Of a DNA stretch of 64,000 nucleotides, positions 39,001-51,600 are shown one piece after another (the first letter of the stretch is position 1; every line of letters starts with the position of its first letter). Below the pieces are notes generated by a model. It did no database searches. It was not told where the DNA came from and worked only from the letters and a program-made list of their open reading frames with translations. Origin of the DNA: Anaeramoeba ignava (taxonomy: Eukaryota > Metamonada > Anaeramoebidae); the NCBI GenBank assembly GCA_028826165.1, contig JAPDFW010000081.1, positions 638,501 to 702,500 of the forward strand, read 5' to 3'. The position numbers were made by a program, and so were the translations under genes.

Positions 39001-40696
39001 ACAAGAACTGGGAGATCAAAGAATCAAAGAATTGGATGAAGAGTTGAAAAAAGCGATAGAGACTGTGTCGAAAGAAATCCCCAAAGAAGTCATCAATAGT
39101 TTCGAAATCCCCGACATTAGTAGAATTGGGAAAATCCCGATCACAACGCAAATCAACGATGAAAAATCTCTGGAAATCAATGAAGACAAGGAGAAAGCCG
39201 AGAAATTATACGCACATTTGGGCATGCAAGAGGATCCTCACGTCCCTTTTTTTATCCAGTTTGATCAAATAACATCCTCTTTTGTCGAATATCGAGTGCT
39301 TCTTGACAGTTCCAAATTACCTTCAAATTTGCGACCTTTTATTGAATTATATCTGGAAGTTATTTTTAAAACACAAATTCAACAAGAAGGCGGAGAACTA
39401 ATCTCGCACGAACAAGTAGTCTCAAAACTGGAGAAGGACACCATTTCATATTCAAACTCAGTCGGATTCGAAGGCAGTCAAAACTTCTCATGCGGAGCAT
39501 TTGGTCAACTTGTTATTCTTCAAATCAAATGCGAATCAGCAAAATATCGTTTGGGAATTGAGTGGATTAGAGACATTTTGTGGAATACTCTTTTCCCAAT
39601 AGAAAGACTCAAGGTTGCTGCAACAACGCTTCTTAACGACGTAGCAAGAAACAAACGAGACGGAATGAAAGTCGCTTTTTCAGGAATAAAGAGTCTTCTT
39701 TTTGATAAAGAAAAAAGTAACCATGTCGCTACAAATATGATCAATCAACACAAGTTTTTGACACAATTTATGAAAGATTTGGAGCAAAATGAAAAGTCCG
39801 CAATCGATCTATTCTATCAGTTTAGAAACCAGTTGTGCAAACTTGAAAATTTGCGAATTCAAGTTGTTGGTGATATTTTGTCATTGGAAAAACCAAAAGA
39901 ACCTTGGAATGATATTTTTGTTCCTTCGAAAATCAAGGAGCAGAAAATGGAAGAAAAAACCGAAAACGAAAAAATCAATCAAAATCAATCTTTTATTGCT
40001 CAATTAACTCAATTCAAGAATTCCAACCAACTCAAACGAGAAAAAAAAGAAAAAATCGGTGCCGTTATAGGATTATCATCAGTAGAAAGCACCTTTTCTG
40101 TTCAAGCAGTTAACGGACTTGAAAGCTTTGATCACAATGATATTCCCGCTTTATCAATTGCGATCAAATATTTAACGACAATGGAGGGAATAATGTGGAA
40201 CAAAATTCGCGGATTGGGTCTTGCTTACGGATACGGCATTTTCTCACTTGTGGAACAGGGATTCATATACTTCTACTTGTATAGAGCAGGTGATTCAGTC
40301 AAGGCTTATTTGCAAACAAAAGAAATGATTGATGATTTTCTTTCCAAAAAAATTCAGTTCGAAAAAGATGAATTTGATGCTGCAAAAACCGTTGTTATTT
40401 CTTCTTTGATTAGAAGAGAATCAAAGACTTCTTCAAGAGGTCTTCAATCTTTAATGGACCTTTTTAGAAAAATCCCAAGATACAATCAACTTTTGTTGAT
40501 CAAAACTCAACAAGTCCAAATTGATGATCTTTATTTAGTTTTGGAAAAATATCTTAAACCTTTATTTGATGAGAATTCTACAGATCTTATTCTTGTTACA
40601 AATCCTTCTAATGTTCAATCAATTCAACAAGGTTTTGAGAAAATGAATCGCAAGTTAGAATTGTTTGAAGATGTTGAAAGTTTTTTTGAGCGTTAA
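36067..40696 (+). CDS. M16-family zinc metallopeptidase (presequence-protease-like), 4 exons
   Basis: Exons 36067–36342, 36408–36464, 36545–36551 (7 nt) and 37857–40696 sum to exactly 1,060 codons (1,059 aa). The inverted zinc motif HVLEH (76–80) is followed by GTNAWTATDHTAY, whose Ala-Thr and part of Asp come from the 7-nt exon. The likely third zinc ligand is the Glu in VVYNEM (about 169). The GTNAWTxTDHT signature is that of the yeast YOL098C/SDD3-like M16 group, related to mitochondrial PreP/Cym1. It degrades peptides; the compartment is unclear. The first 16 residues (MNFLFLFFILCFFLFE) coincide with the T-rich promoter element, so the start is more likely the Met at 36115, with no signal peptide. 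Exon 4 has clearly higher GC than neighbouring genes. Confidence 0.9.
36552..37856. repeat. Repeat-filled intron 3 of the M16 gene
   Basis: 1,305 bp made almost wholly of AAATTGAAATT/AAATTAAAATT units, about 11 bp, between a GTAAAT donor and a TCTAAAG acceptor. Confidence 0.9.
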
Positions 40697-40704
40697 ATTC
40701 AACA

Positions 40705-40752
40705 AAAAAAACCATTTTTTTTTTTTTCATTTTTTTCATTTTTTTTTTTCAA
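40705..40752 (+). promoter_or_regulatory. T/CAT/T element upstream of the NPF gene
   Basis: Three CATTTTTT blocks in a long T-run, 45–85 bp before the ATG at 40798 and right after the peptidase stop. Confidence 0.4.
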
Positions 40753-40797
40753 ATCTAAAGAAAGAAAAGTTAAACAGAATAAAAGAATTTTTAAACA

Positions 40798-42881
40798 ATG
40801 AATCCATTTCAAAATGAATTTAAAAATAATCAATTTAAATTTCAACAAATAAATCCATTTGAAGATGATGAATTTAAAAATGAAAATGAAAATGAAAATG
40901 AATTTAAAAATAATAATAAAAATAATCAATTTAAATTTCAACAAATAAATCCATTTGAAGATAATGATGAATTTGAAAATGATAATAAACAAAATGAATT
41001 TAAAAATGATAATAAAAATAATCAATTTAAATTTCAACAAATAAATCCATTTGAAGATAATGATGAATTTGAAAATAATAATAAAAATAATCAATTTAAA
41101 AATGAATTTAAAAATAATCAATTTAATAATAATAAATCAATTTAAATTTCAACAAATAAATCCATTTGAAGATAATGATGAATTTGAAAATGATAATAAA
41201 AATGAAAATGAATTTCAAAATGAATTTAAAAATAATCAATTTAAATTTCAACAAATAAATCCATTTGAAAATGAAAATGAATTTGAAAATGATAATAAAC
41301 AAAATGAATTTCAAAATGATAATAAAAATAATCAATTTAAATTTCAACAAATAAACCCATTTGAAAATGAAAATGAATTTGAAAATGATAATAAAAATGA
41401 AAATGAATTTCAAAATAATAATAAAAATAATCAATTTAAATTTCAACAAATAAATCCATTTGAAGATAATGATGAATTTGAAAATGAATTTGAATATGAT
41501 GATCCATTTAAAGATGAAGATCCATTTAAAGATGATAATGAATTTGAAAATGAAAATAATCAAAATCAAAATCAAAATCAAAATCAAAATCAAAATCAAA
41601 ATCAAAATCAAAATCAAAATCAAAATCAAAATAAAAATAAAAATCAAAATCAAAATCATAATGAAAATCAAAATGAATTCGTTTCAGGAGATAATGCCCT
41701 TGAATTTCTTTCTAATCATCAAAAAGAATTTGAAAAAGATAATTTTTTAATTCAATCCCCTGTTAATTTCAATTTAAATTCTAGTAAAGATCAAAAAGTA
41801 GCTTTTAATGAAAATCAAAATTTTCAATCTCCTCAAACATTTTTTAAGCTAAAATCTTTTCCATTTACTCCTTTATCAAATAATAACTTTCATTTTACTC
41901 CTCCCAATTCAAATTCTCAAGAAAATCAATTAAATCAATTAAATCAATTAAATCAATTAAATCAATTAAATCAATCAAATCAATTAAATCAATTAAATCA
42001 ATTAAATCAATTAAATCAATTAAATCAATTAAATCAATTAAATCAAGAAAATCAATTAAATCAATTAAATCAATTAAATCAATTAAATCAATCAAATCAA
42101 TCAAATCAAAAAAATGAAAATCAAAATAAAAAAAATCTTCATTCAAAATTAAAAAACTCAATCCAAAACCAAAATATTCAAGAAAATCAATTTGTATTAA
42201 TCAAAAATGAAATAATATCATTTGGATTTTGCTTTCCCAAATCAAGAAAAAACAAGAAAAATACCAATTAAAATACAATCAAAAGATTTCAAATCAATCC
42301 GAATTCAAGAAATCCAAATACTTGGAGATAAAATATCACAACGTTCATTTCAAATAATAAATTCACTTCCAATTTTAATCAATTCAAAAAATAGAAAAAT
42401 TGAAATTGAAATTAAAATGAAATATTTTTCAATTCAAAATGATAATCAAAAAGAAGAAAAAACTCAATTAAATTCAAGTTTACTTCTAAATTTTCTAATG
42501 AAAACAAAAAATGGAAAAATAAATAAATTTGATAAATATATTGATTTAAATGCAATAGTTATTGAAGGTCCATTAATTATAAAACCAAATGATATTGAAA
42601 ATGAAATTAATCAAATTTTAAAATCAAAATCAGATTTTGAAGAAATTAAATTTCAAATTATGAATTTAAGTGATAATATTGATATTATTTGTGTTATTAA
42701 TGTTGATAAACCTTTCTTTTTAAAAGAAAAAGAACAAAATATTTTAAAAGTTGAAAAATTACAAACAAAATATCTTGAAATTGGAATGAAAAAAGAAAAT
42801 GAAAAACAATTTAAACAAAAAAGGAAATTTTCAATTTTTACATCATTTGGTCAATATTATAATTATTTTTATAATTATTAA
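40798..42881 (+). CDS. NPF/DPF-repeat protein, probable endocytic adaptor (two frameshifts)
   Basis: Starting MNPFQNEF, the first half is a repeat of about 22–40 residues built on QFKFQQINPFEDNDEFEN. It gives eight NPF tripeptides (EH-domain ligands), then DDPFKDEDPFKDD (two DPF, the AP-2 appendage-binding type). Asn-Gln and LNQ runs follow (41560–42110), then a C-terminal domain of about 200 residues rich in beta-strand pattern (IQEIQILGDKIS ... YIDLNAIVIEGPLIIKP), which I do not recognise. The frame breaks twice, at about 41128–41140 (one extra A) and about 42225 (one extra T). Removing both gives one frame of about 693 aa. NPF and DPF binding is known for these motifs elsewhere; a role in clathrin-type trafficking is inference. 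Confidence 0.6.
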
Positions 42882-42945
42882 TAACAAAATAAAATCCAAA
42901 ATTCAACAAAAAAAAAACAGAGAAAATTTTTATTCTTTCAGAAAT

Positions 42946-43535
42946 TTAAATTAAAATTAAAATTGAATTTAAAATTGAAATTAAAATTAAAATTAAAATT
43001 GAAATTAAAATTAAAATTAAAATTAAAATTAAAATTGAATTTGAATTTAGAATTAAAATTGAATTAAAATTAAAATTAAAATTAAAATTGAAATTAAAAT
43101 TAAAATTGAAATTAAAATTAAAATTAAAATTGAAATTAAAATTGAAATTAAAATTAAAATTAAAATTAAAATTAAAATTAAAATTGAAATTAAAATTGAA
43201 ATTAAAATTAAAATTAAAATTAAAATTAAAATTGAAATTGAAATTAAAATTAAAATTAAAATTAAAATTAAAATTGAAATTGAAATTGAAATTGAAATTA
43301 AAATTAAAATTAAAATTGAAATTAAATTTGAAATTGAAATTAAAATTAAAATTAAAATTAAAATTGAAATTGAAATTGAAATTGAAATTGGAATTGGAAT
43401 TAAAATTAAAATTGAATTTGAAATTAAAATTAAAATTGAAATTGAAATTAAATTTAAAATTGAATTTGAAATTGAAATTAAAATTGAAATTAAATTTAAA
43501 ATTAAAATTGGAATTGAAATTGAGTTCGAAATTAA
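42946..43535. repeat. Hexamer array AAATTA/AAATTG between convergent genes
   Basis: About 95 hexamers of AAATTA or AAATTG. It lies between the stop of the NPF gene and the stop of VPS34, ending 6 bp from the latter. On the VPS34 coding strand it forms a T-rich 3' flank and may aid termination. The long Lys-Leu and Phe-Asn frames across it are shadows. Confidence 0.85.
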
Positions 43536-43540
43536 AATCT

Positions 43541-46500
43541 TTATCCTTTAAAAGCTTGAGCCAATTTATGAAACTGTTCAACAATTACAGGAAATAAAGA
43601 AGTATAAGATTCATGGATTAATTCTTGAAAATATTTAACAGCATCTTCATTTGATAAATCTAATTGATATTTCTGTTGAATTTTTAATAAACAACCATCT
43701 TTGTCTCTTGATATATCTGGAATATTTGCATCAAGCATTAAAGAAAATAAATTCAATATTAAATTTGCTGATTTACGCAAAATATTAAAGGCTTCACAAC
43801 AATATTGTTTAAACGAAAGAAATTCTGGACTTGCAAGATCTCCCATTGCAACAACCATTTCTTTACTTAGTTTGAATGGTGGAGGAAATGGTTTTGGATC
43901 TCTTCCCAAAATATATCCAAAATCGATATGAAAAAGATGTCCATCAGGAGTTAATAATATATTATCTTTTTAAATATAAATCAAATATAAATCAAATATA
44001 AATTAAATATAAATTAAATATAAATTAAATTTAAATTAAATATAAATTAAATATAAATTAAATATAAATCAATTATAAATCAAATATAAATTAAATATAA
44101 ATCAAATATAAATCAAATATAAATTAAATATAAATTAAATATAAATTAAATATAAATTAAATATAAATTAAATATTAATTAAATATAAAATATAAATTAA
44201 ATATAAATTAAATATAAATCAAATATAAATTAAATATAAATTAAATATAAATTAAATATAAATTAAATATAAATTAAATATAAATCAAATATAAATTGAT
44301 TTTTTGATTTTAAATTGATTATAATTCACCTAAATGTCGATCACCAATACCCAAAAGATAAGTAATAACACAATATCCAGCACAACTCTTTACGTAATTC
44401 TCAATAATTTTTTTTTCATCTTTTTGATATTCACTTTCTGAATTTTTATATTTCTTTCTAAAATAATTGCGAATTGATTTATATTTTTTCAATATCTCTG
44501 CAACAGCTTTAACATCATTAACTTTTTCAATAAAACCAAAATTATTACTCACTGCAAGAACCTTATAAGGTGTTAATTCCAAATCTAAATCTTCCTTTTT
44601 CAAAAGTTTATCCATTAAATTAATCATTTGAATAATTAATTGGTCTTGTCTCATATCATCACCCAATTTGATAATAATTCCATAATTTTGAGTAAATGAT
44701 TCAGAATCAATTTTCAAATCTAATCCAATTGGTTGAAGTGCTGATTTAAAAATGTATGATGTCTCATGACGAATTCCTGAAACTATGATATTTGGATTCA
44801 GTGGATCTGAAATTGGTTCAAATGTATTTAATCCAGAAAATTTTCCTTGTTGACCCAATAATTGTCGAAGTTTTGTAATTTTTTTGGGTCGATTTTCCTT
44901 CATAGATTTAATACTTTCTTGTAGTTTTGTTAAAGTATCTACATAATTTTTTTGTCTGTTAAGCATTTCCATTGCTCCAGGATTAGAAATGGACTTTTTG
45001 AATTAAATCAAAATCAAATTAAATTAAATAAATTAAATCAAATCAAATTAAATTAAAATTAAAATTAAATCAAATCAAATCAAATTAAATTAAATCAAAT
45101 TAAATTAAAATAAATCAAATCAAATCAAATTAAATTAAATTAAATTAAATTAAATTAAATCAAATTAAATTAAATCAAATCAAATTAAATCAAATTAAAT
45201 CAAATTAAATTCAAATTAAATTAAAATTAAAATTAAATAAAATTAAATTAAATTCAAATTAAATTAAATTAAATTAAATTAATTAAAATTAAATTTAAAT
45301 TAAATTAAATTAAATTAAATTAAAATTAAATGTTCACATTCAAATATTTGAATTTTGCTAAAACATTTGTAAACATGGATCCATATTCATTATCTTCAGT
45401 TGCAACTACTAAATACCAGTATAAACAACTTGCAAATATTTGACTTAATGTTGATCTTTCAATTAAAAAATTCATAAGATCCGAATTAAGTGGATCTTTT
45501 TCATAACGAATTGCTTGAACTAATTGAAGTAAATATTCAAGAACTTCTTCATCAGAAGTTTCTCTTAGTCTATCAACAGCAATTTTTCTAACAATTTTAG
45601 ATTGAAAAGAAGAAGAAAGAAGTTCAAGAGCTTCAGCTATAAAATATTTGATATTAAATTTTGGTTTTTTTATGTTTGGAAATTAGATTATTATTCCTGG
45701 TAAAAACAAATTTAATTCTTGTTTTACCAGTATCAATTTGAACCCATTCCGTAATTAATTCCTGCGCTTGTTTTTCTTCAGATTTATCAGTCCAATCAAC
45801 ACAACGCAGAAATTTTGTAAGTGCTTTTTTGTTTTTTGTTAAAGAATAACGATATGTCCACAACAATTCCTTTTCTAAATCTGTTAAATTTTTAGTTGGA
45901 GGTTGATGAATAATTTCCTCCATTTTTCTAATTTCCTCAACATTAGGTTTTAAATCACGATCCAATTCAGTTCTTCGAGATCGTGTTAATTTTCTATTCT
46001 TCATTTCTACTGGATTATCTTTGAATATTTCTGGATCCCAAATGCATTTTATATCATTTGGTGGTTTCGCCATTACTGCCAATAATGGTGGAATTGGTTC
46101 TTTTAATAATTTTTCTTGAAACATTATTTCTTCATGAACAAATTTCATTGTTTCATTTGTGATTTTCTTCTTTCGAAATGTTGGAAATTCAACTAATAAA
46201 AAAAATCTTCTTTGATTTTCAGAATCTTCAGAAAAAATTTTGGAGATATGATCTAAAATTGTGTCATCTAACCAATCCACTTTGGGTTTAATTTCGAATC
46301 GAATATCATGTTTATATTTTCTCATGTACTAAATAATTGGAACAAAAAAGTGTTGAAAATTTTTGGATTTTTTGTTAATATTTTTTGGAATTTGTTTATT
46401 TTTTTATTTTTTTATTTTTGAATTTTTAACTTTTTCTAATTTTCCAATATCTTCTGTTTTATGAATATTTCCTAATGTTTTGGATTGTGATAATCCATCA

Positions 46501-48521
46501 CCTCTTTGATTTAACCAAACCAAAAGTCTATATTCACCTCTTCTTAATTTTCGACTATTTGAAAAAGAAGAAATTTTTTATTTTTATTTTTAAATTAATT
46601 TTAAGTTTTCATTAATTGATTTTAAATTTTAAATTTTCATTAATTGATTGATTTATTTTAAGATTAATTGATTTTAAGATTGATTAATTGATTGATTGAT
46701 TTTAAGATTAATTGATTGATTGATTGATTGATTGATTAATTGATTTTAAGATTGATTGATTGATTTTAAGATTGATTGATTGATTAGGTAATTTAATTGA
46801 TTTGACAATTGATTGATTTTTAATTGATTAATTTTTGGATTTATTTTTAAGAATTGATTTATTTTTAATTTGAATAATTTATTTTAAGTGATTAATTTTG
46901 GTTGGTAATTTATTTTAAGAATTAATTAATTATTAATTAATTAGTATTTCATTGATTTTTAATTGATTGATTTGATTGATTTGGTAATTGATTGATTAAT
47001 TGATTTTTAATTGGTGATTGGTGATTGATTTAAAATTGATTAATTGATTTTAAAATTTTAAAATTTTAAAATTTTAAAATTTTATTTTAAAATTTTAAAA
47101 TTTTAAAATTTTAAAATTTTAAGCATTTTGATTTTAATTGGTTATTGATTGATTTATTTTTTGATTCAATTGGATTTTAATTGGTTTGATTTTAATTTGA
47201 TTTATTTTAAGATTGATTTATTTTTTTGGTGATTTATTTTGATTGATTTATTTTTAATTATTAATTAATTAATTTTAAGATTTTTGGTTGATTGGTAATT
47301 GATTGATTGATTTTTAAGATTGATTGATTTTAAATTGGTAATTGATTATTGATTTTAAAATTGATTTATTTTTTGATTAATTTATTTTTTAATTGATTAA
47401 TTTATTTTTTTAATTGATTTAATTTTGATTATTTTGATTTATTGATTATTAATTGATTGATTGATTTTTAAGATTTATTTTAAGATTTATTTTAAAATTG
47501 ATTTATTTTTTAATTTATTTTAAATTGATTTTAAGGATTTATTTTTAAGATTAATTTATTTTTAAGATTGATTTATTTTAAGATTGATTTATTTTTAAGA
47601 TTGATTTTAAGATTGATTTATTTTAAGATTGATTTTATTTTTAAGATTGATTTTAAGATTTTATGATTGATTTATTTTAAGATTGATTTTAAGATTGATT
47701 GATTTTAAGATTGATTTTAAGATTTATTTTAAGATTGATTAATTTATTTTAAGATTGATTGATTGATTTTAAGATTAATTGATTTTAAGATTGATTGATT
47801 GATTTTAAGATTGATTGATTTTAAGATTGATTTTAAGATTGATTTTAAGATTGATTGATTGATTTTAAGATTGATTGATTGATTGATTGAACCTTTTTTG
47901 TCCAAAAAGTGGAATTGATGTTCCACCAACAATTATTAAACTATTTGGTGAATAAATATCATATATTGTGAAAACAAGAAGAGTATCATATGGTAAATCT
48001 CGATATTTAAATGGAAATTGTATCAGTTCATACCAAGAGTATGATTTAGTAGGTTTATATCTAGTTCTTCTAGAAACACATAAAGATTGACCTCCAGAAA
48101 ATAATTCAGCTACAATAAAAAAATTTGAAGGCTCTCTAATATTCATTTTATAAATTTATATTTATAAATTTTAATTTTAATTTTAATTTTAATTTTGATT
48201 TTAATTTTGATTTTATTTTTAATTTTTAATTGTAATTTATTTTTAAATATAATAATTTTAATTGCTTGTTCCTAAATAAAATTACTGGCAATAAACTCCT
48301 GAATAAGGAAGAAATGGATCATCATCAAAACTATGAACATAATCATCCGAAATATTTCCATCAAACCTTTTACTATTTTTAAATTAAAAAAATTTAATAT
48401 TCAAAAAAAAATATCAAAAAAAAATATCAAACATTAAAACAGTCACATTATGATCAACTTCATAACTTGGAATAAATGTAAATTTTAAATCATTTTGTTG
48501 TAAAGTTGAAACAGAATCCAT
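43541..48521 (-). CDS. VPS34: VPS34 class III phosphatidylinositol 3-kinase, 8 exons, 843 aa
   Basis: Exons: 48433–48521, 48286–48372, 47893–48135, 46431–46554, 45728–46328, 45338–45636, 44330–44993, 43541–43965. They sum to 844 codons with every phase consistent. The C2 domain (about 20–175) has FPFKYRDLPYDTLLVFTIYD and GGTSIPLFG. The helical PIK domain has LTKFLRCVDWTD. The kinase has KLGDDMRQDQ, CAGYCVITYLLGIGDRHL, the catalytic loop Asp699/His701/Asn704 and DFG at 717–719, then GRDPKPFPPPFKLSKEM, diagnostic for class III. It phosphorylates phosphatidylinositol to PI3P on endosomes and autophagosomes with VPS15. Oddity: the extreme C-terminus is HKLAQAFKG, where relatives end in a Trp-containing AQYWR-type helix. 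Introns 3, 6 and 7 are repeat-filled. Confidence 0.95.
43970..44318. repeat. 11-bp repeat AAATATAAATT in VPS34 intron 7
   Basis: About 30 copies of AAATATAAATT/AAATATAAATC fill the 364-bp intron that splits GDRHL from DN in the kinase catalytic loop. Confidence 0.9.
44994..45337. repeat. AAATTAAATC-type repeat in VPS34 intron 6
   Basis: The 344-bp intron is composed of 5-bp-based AAATT/AAATC units with occasional AAAATT. Confidence 0.85.
46580..47885. repeat. GATTGATTTTAAGATT repeats in VPS34 intron 3
   Basis: Most of the 1,338-bp intron is GATT/TTAAGATTGATT units, with a block of TTTTAAAA palindromes at about 47048–47122. The exon-proximal 3' part is the most regular. Confidence 0.85.
48141..48285. 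other. VPS34 intron 2, AT-rich
   Basis: An intron of about 150 bp with short TTTTAAT runs, no other content. The exon 3 acceptor AATATTAG lies just after an ATG that is not the gene start. Confidence 0.7.
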
Positions 48522-48602
48522 GAAAAAAAATGGAAAAAAAAAAATGAAAAAAAAAAATGAAAAAATTTTTTAATAAGAAAATCATTTTTTTTTTCTTTTT
48601 AA
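48522..48602. promoter_or_regulatory. 81-bp divergent promoter, VPS34 / RasGEF
   Basis: The two start codons are only 81 bp apart. On the VPS34 coding strand there are repeated CATTTTTTTT blocks up to the ATG; on the RasGEF strand TCATTTTTTTTTTC ends 8 bp before the ATG. Confidence 0.55.
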
Positions 48603-51600
48603 ATGTCTCAAAAAATTCATAAAAAACCAAGACCATTACCAAAGTTAAATTTTCCAAGACAAGATTCAAATGATCCAACAAAACCAAAACCTCCACCAAA
48701 ACCTCAACCAAGAATTAAAAAATTTAATACAATTCAAGAAATTCCTAAAAATTCAAATCAAAATTCAAATCAAAATTCTATTGAAAAAAAAACCAAATTT
48801 ATAAATAAATTAAAACAATTTGAAAATATTTCAAAAGCACAAAATGTAAAACAAAAAAAAAAACAAATTTTAAAATAATTTTGATTTCAAATTATTTTAA
48901 TTAAAAAATTTAATTAAAAAAATTTTTTCTTTTATAAAATCTAATTATAAATTTTCTTTTAAAAATTTAATCTAAAAATCTATTTTGGAATTCTTTTTTA
49001 TATTTATTTTTATTTTTATTTTTATTTTTATTTAAAGTTTCCAAATAAATTTGAAAAAGATAAAATTGTAAATATTCCAAAAAGCCAAAGTGAACAATTA
49101 AGAAAATCTCCAAATAAACAACAAGAAGAAGTTAAAGTAAAAATTGAAAAACCAAAAAAATCTTTATCTCAAAATTTCCCTGAACAAAATTCTGCAAATA
49201 ATTTCCTTAAAAAACCAGAAAAAACTGAAGGTAAATTCAAATTCAAAAATTTAATTAACAACATGAAATCAAATATAAATTAAATATAAATTAAATATAA
49301 ATCAAATATAAATCAAATATAAATCAAATATAAATCAAATATAAATCAAATATAAATCAAATATAAATCAAATATAAATCAAATATAAATTAAATATAAA
49401 TCAAATATAAATTAAATATAAATTAAATATAAATTAAATATAAATTAAATATAAATTAAATATAAATTAAATATAAATTAAATATAAATCAAATATAAAT
49501 TAAATATTAATCAAAATATAAATATAAATTAAATATAAATCAAATATAAATTAAATATAAATCAAATATAATAATATAAATTAAATATAAATTAAAATAA
49601 ATTAAATATAAATCAAATATAAATCAAATATAAATCAAATATAAATTAAATATAAATTAAATATAAATCAAATATAAAATATAAATCAAATATAAATTAA
49701 ATATTAAATTAAATATAAATCAAATATTAATATAAATTAAATATAAATTAAATATAAATCAAATATTAATATAAATTAAATATAAATCAAATATAAATCA
49801 AATATAAATTAAATATAAATTAAATATAAATCAAATATAAATATAAATTAAATATAAATTAAATATAAATCAAATATAAATCTAAATATAAAATAAATAT
49901 AAATAAAAATATAAATATAAATTAAATATAAATTAAATATAAATTAAATATAAATTAAATATAAATTAAATATAAATTAAATATAAATTAAAATAAATAA
50001 ATATAAATTAAATATAAATTAAATATAAATTAAATATAAATTAAATATAAATTAAATATCAAATAAAAATATAAATTAAATATAAATTAAATATAAATAT
50101 AAATATAAATTAAAATATAAATCAAATATAAATTAAATAAATTAAATATAAATTAAATATAAATTAAATATAAATTAAATATAAAAAATATAAATATAAA
50201 TTAAATATAAACCAAATATAAATCAAAAAATTAAATATAAATAAAATAAAATCAAATATAAATAAATATAAATATAAAATATAAATTAAATATAAATTAA
50301 ATATAAATCAAATATAAATCAAATATAAATCAAATATAAAATATAAATTAAATATAAATTAAAATAAATTAAATATAAATTAAATATAAATTAAATATAA
50401 ATCAAAATAAAAAATATAAATCAAAATAAATAAATATAAATCAAATATAAATTAAATATTAATTAAATATTAATCAAATATAAATCAAATATAAATCAAA
50501 TATAAAATTAAATATAAATCAAATATAAATTAAATATAAATCAAAATATAAATCAATTATAAACTAAATATAAATCAAATATAAATCAAATATAAATTAA
50601 ATATAAATTAAATATAAATTAAATATAAATCAAATATAAATTAAATATTAATCAAATATAAATCAAATTAATATAAATTAAATATAAATTAAATATAAAT
50701 TAAATATAAATCAAATATAAAATATAAATCAAATATAAATTAAATATAAATCAAATATAAAATTAAATATAAATATAAATAAATATAAATATAAATCAAA
50801 TATAAATTAAATATTAATTAAATATAAATTAAATATAAATTAAATATAAATATAAATTAAATATAAATTAAATATAAATATAAATATAAATCAAATATAA
50901 AATTAAATATAAATTAAATATAAATCAAATATAAATCAAATATAAATCAAATATAAATTAAATATAAATTAATTATAAATTAAATATAAATTAAATATAA
51001 ATTAAATATAAATCAAATATAAATTAAATATAAATCAAATATAAATCAAATATAAATTAAATATAAATTAAATATAAATCAAATATAAATTAAATATAAA
51101 TCAAATATAAACTAAATATAAATTAAATATTAATTAAATATAAATTAAATATTAATCAAATATTAATCAAATATAAATCAATTTGAATTCAAAAATTATA
51201 GAAGTTCAAAATAAAAGCGAACCTACAGAAAATTCTAAGAAAAATTGGTTTCCAAAAGTTTTACGAGAACATCCTGATGTTTTATCTCTTAAAGAAAGAG
51301 TTTTACCGCTTACAAAAGAAGAATCGTAAATCAAAAAAATAAGAAGATAAATCTAATAAAATAAAAATATTTAAATATTAATATGAATTCTAGACTTGGA
51401 AAACTTTATCAACTCGGATACACTGAAACAAAAGAAAGTCTTACAGAAAAAAATTTAGTTGAACTTATTTTAAAATTTTTATATCATCATGGATATGATC
51501 AAACACTTCGTTCTTTAGAAGTTGAAAGTGGTGTTTTTTTTGAACATTATCATAGAAAAGAAGATTCTTTAAAACAATTACTGGAAATTTCATTACAAAA

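Noticed and set aside
40798-41145. Stand-alone 115-residue protein
   Set aside because: The same repeat continues in the next frame after one extra A; it is the first part of the NPF gene.
42946-43597. Lys-Leu (plus) and Phe-Asn (minus) repeat proteins
   Set aside because: Shadows of the AAATTA/AAATTG array; no start context and they overlap the end of VPS34.
49231-51201. CRISPR array
   Set aside because: Continuous 11-bp tandem units without spacers, in a eukaryotic intron with matching splice phases.
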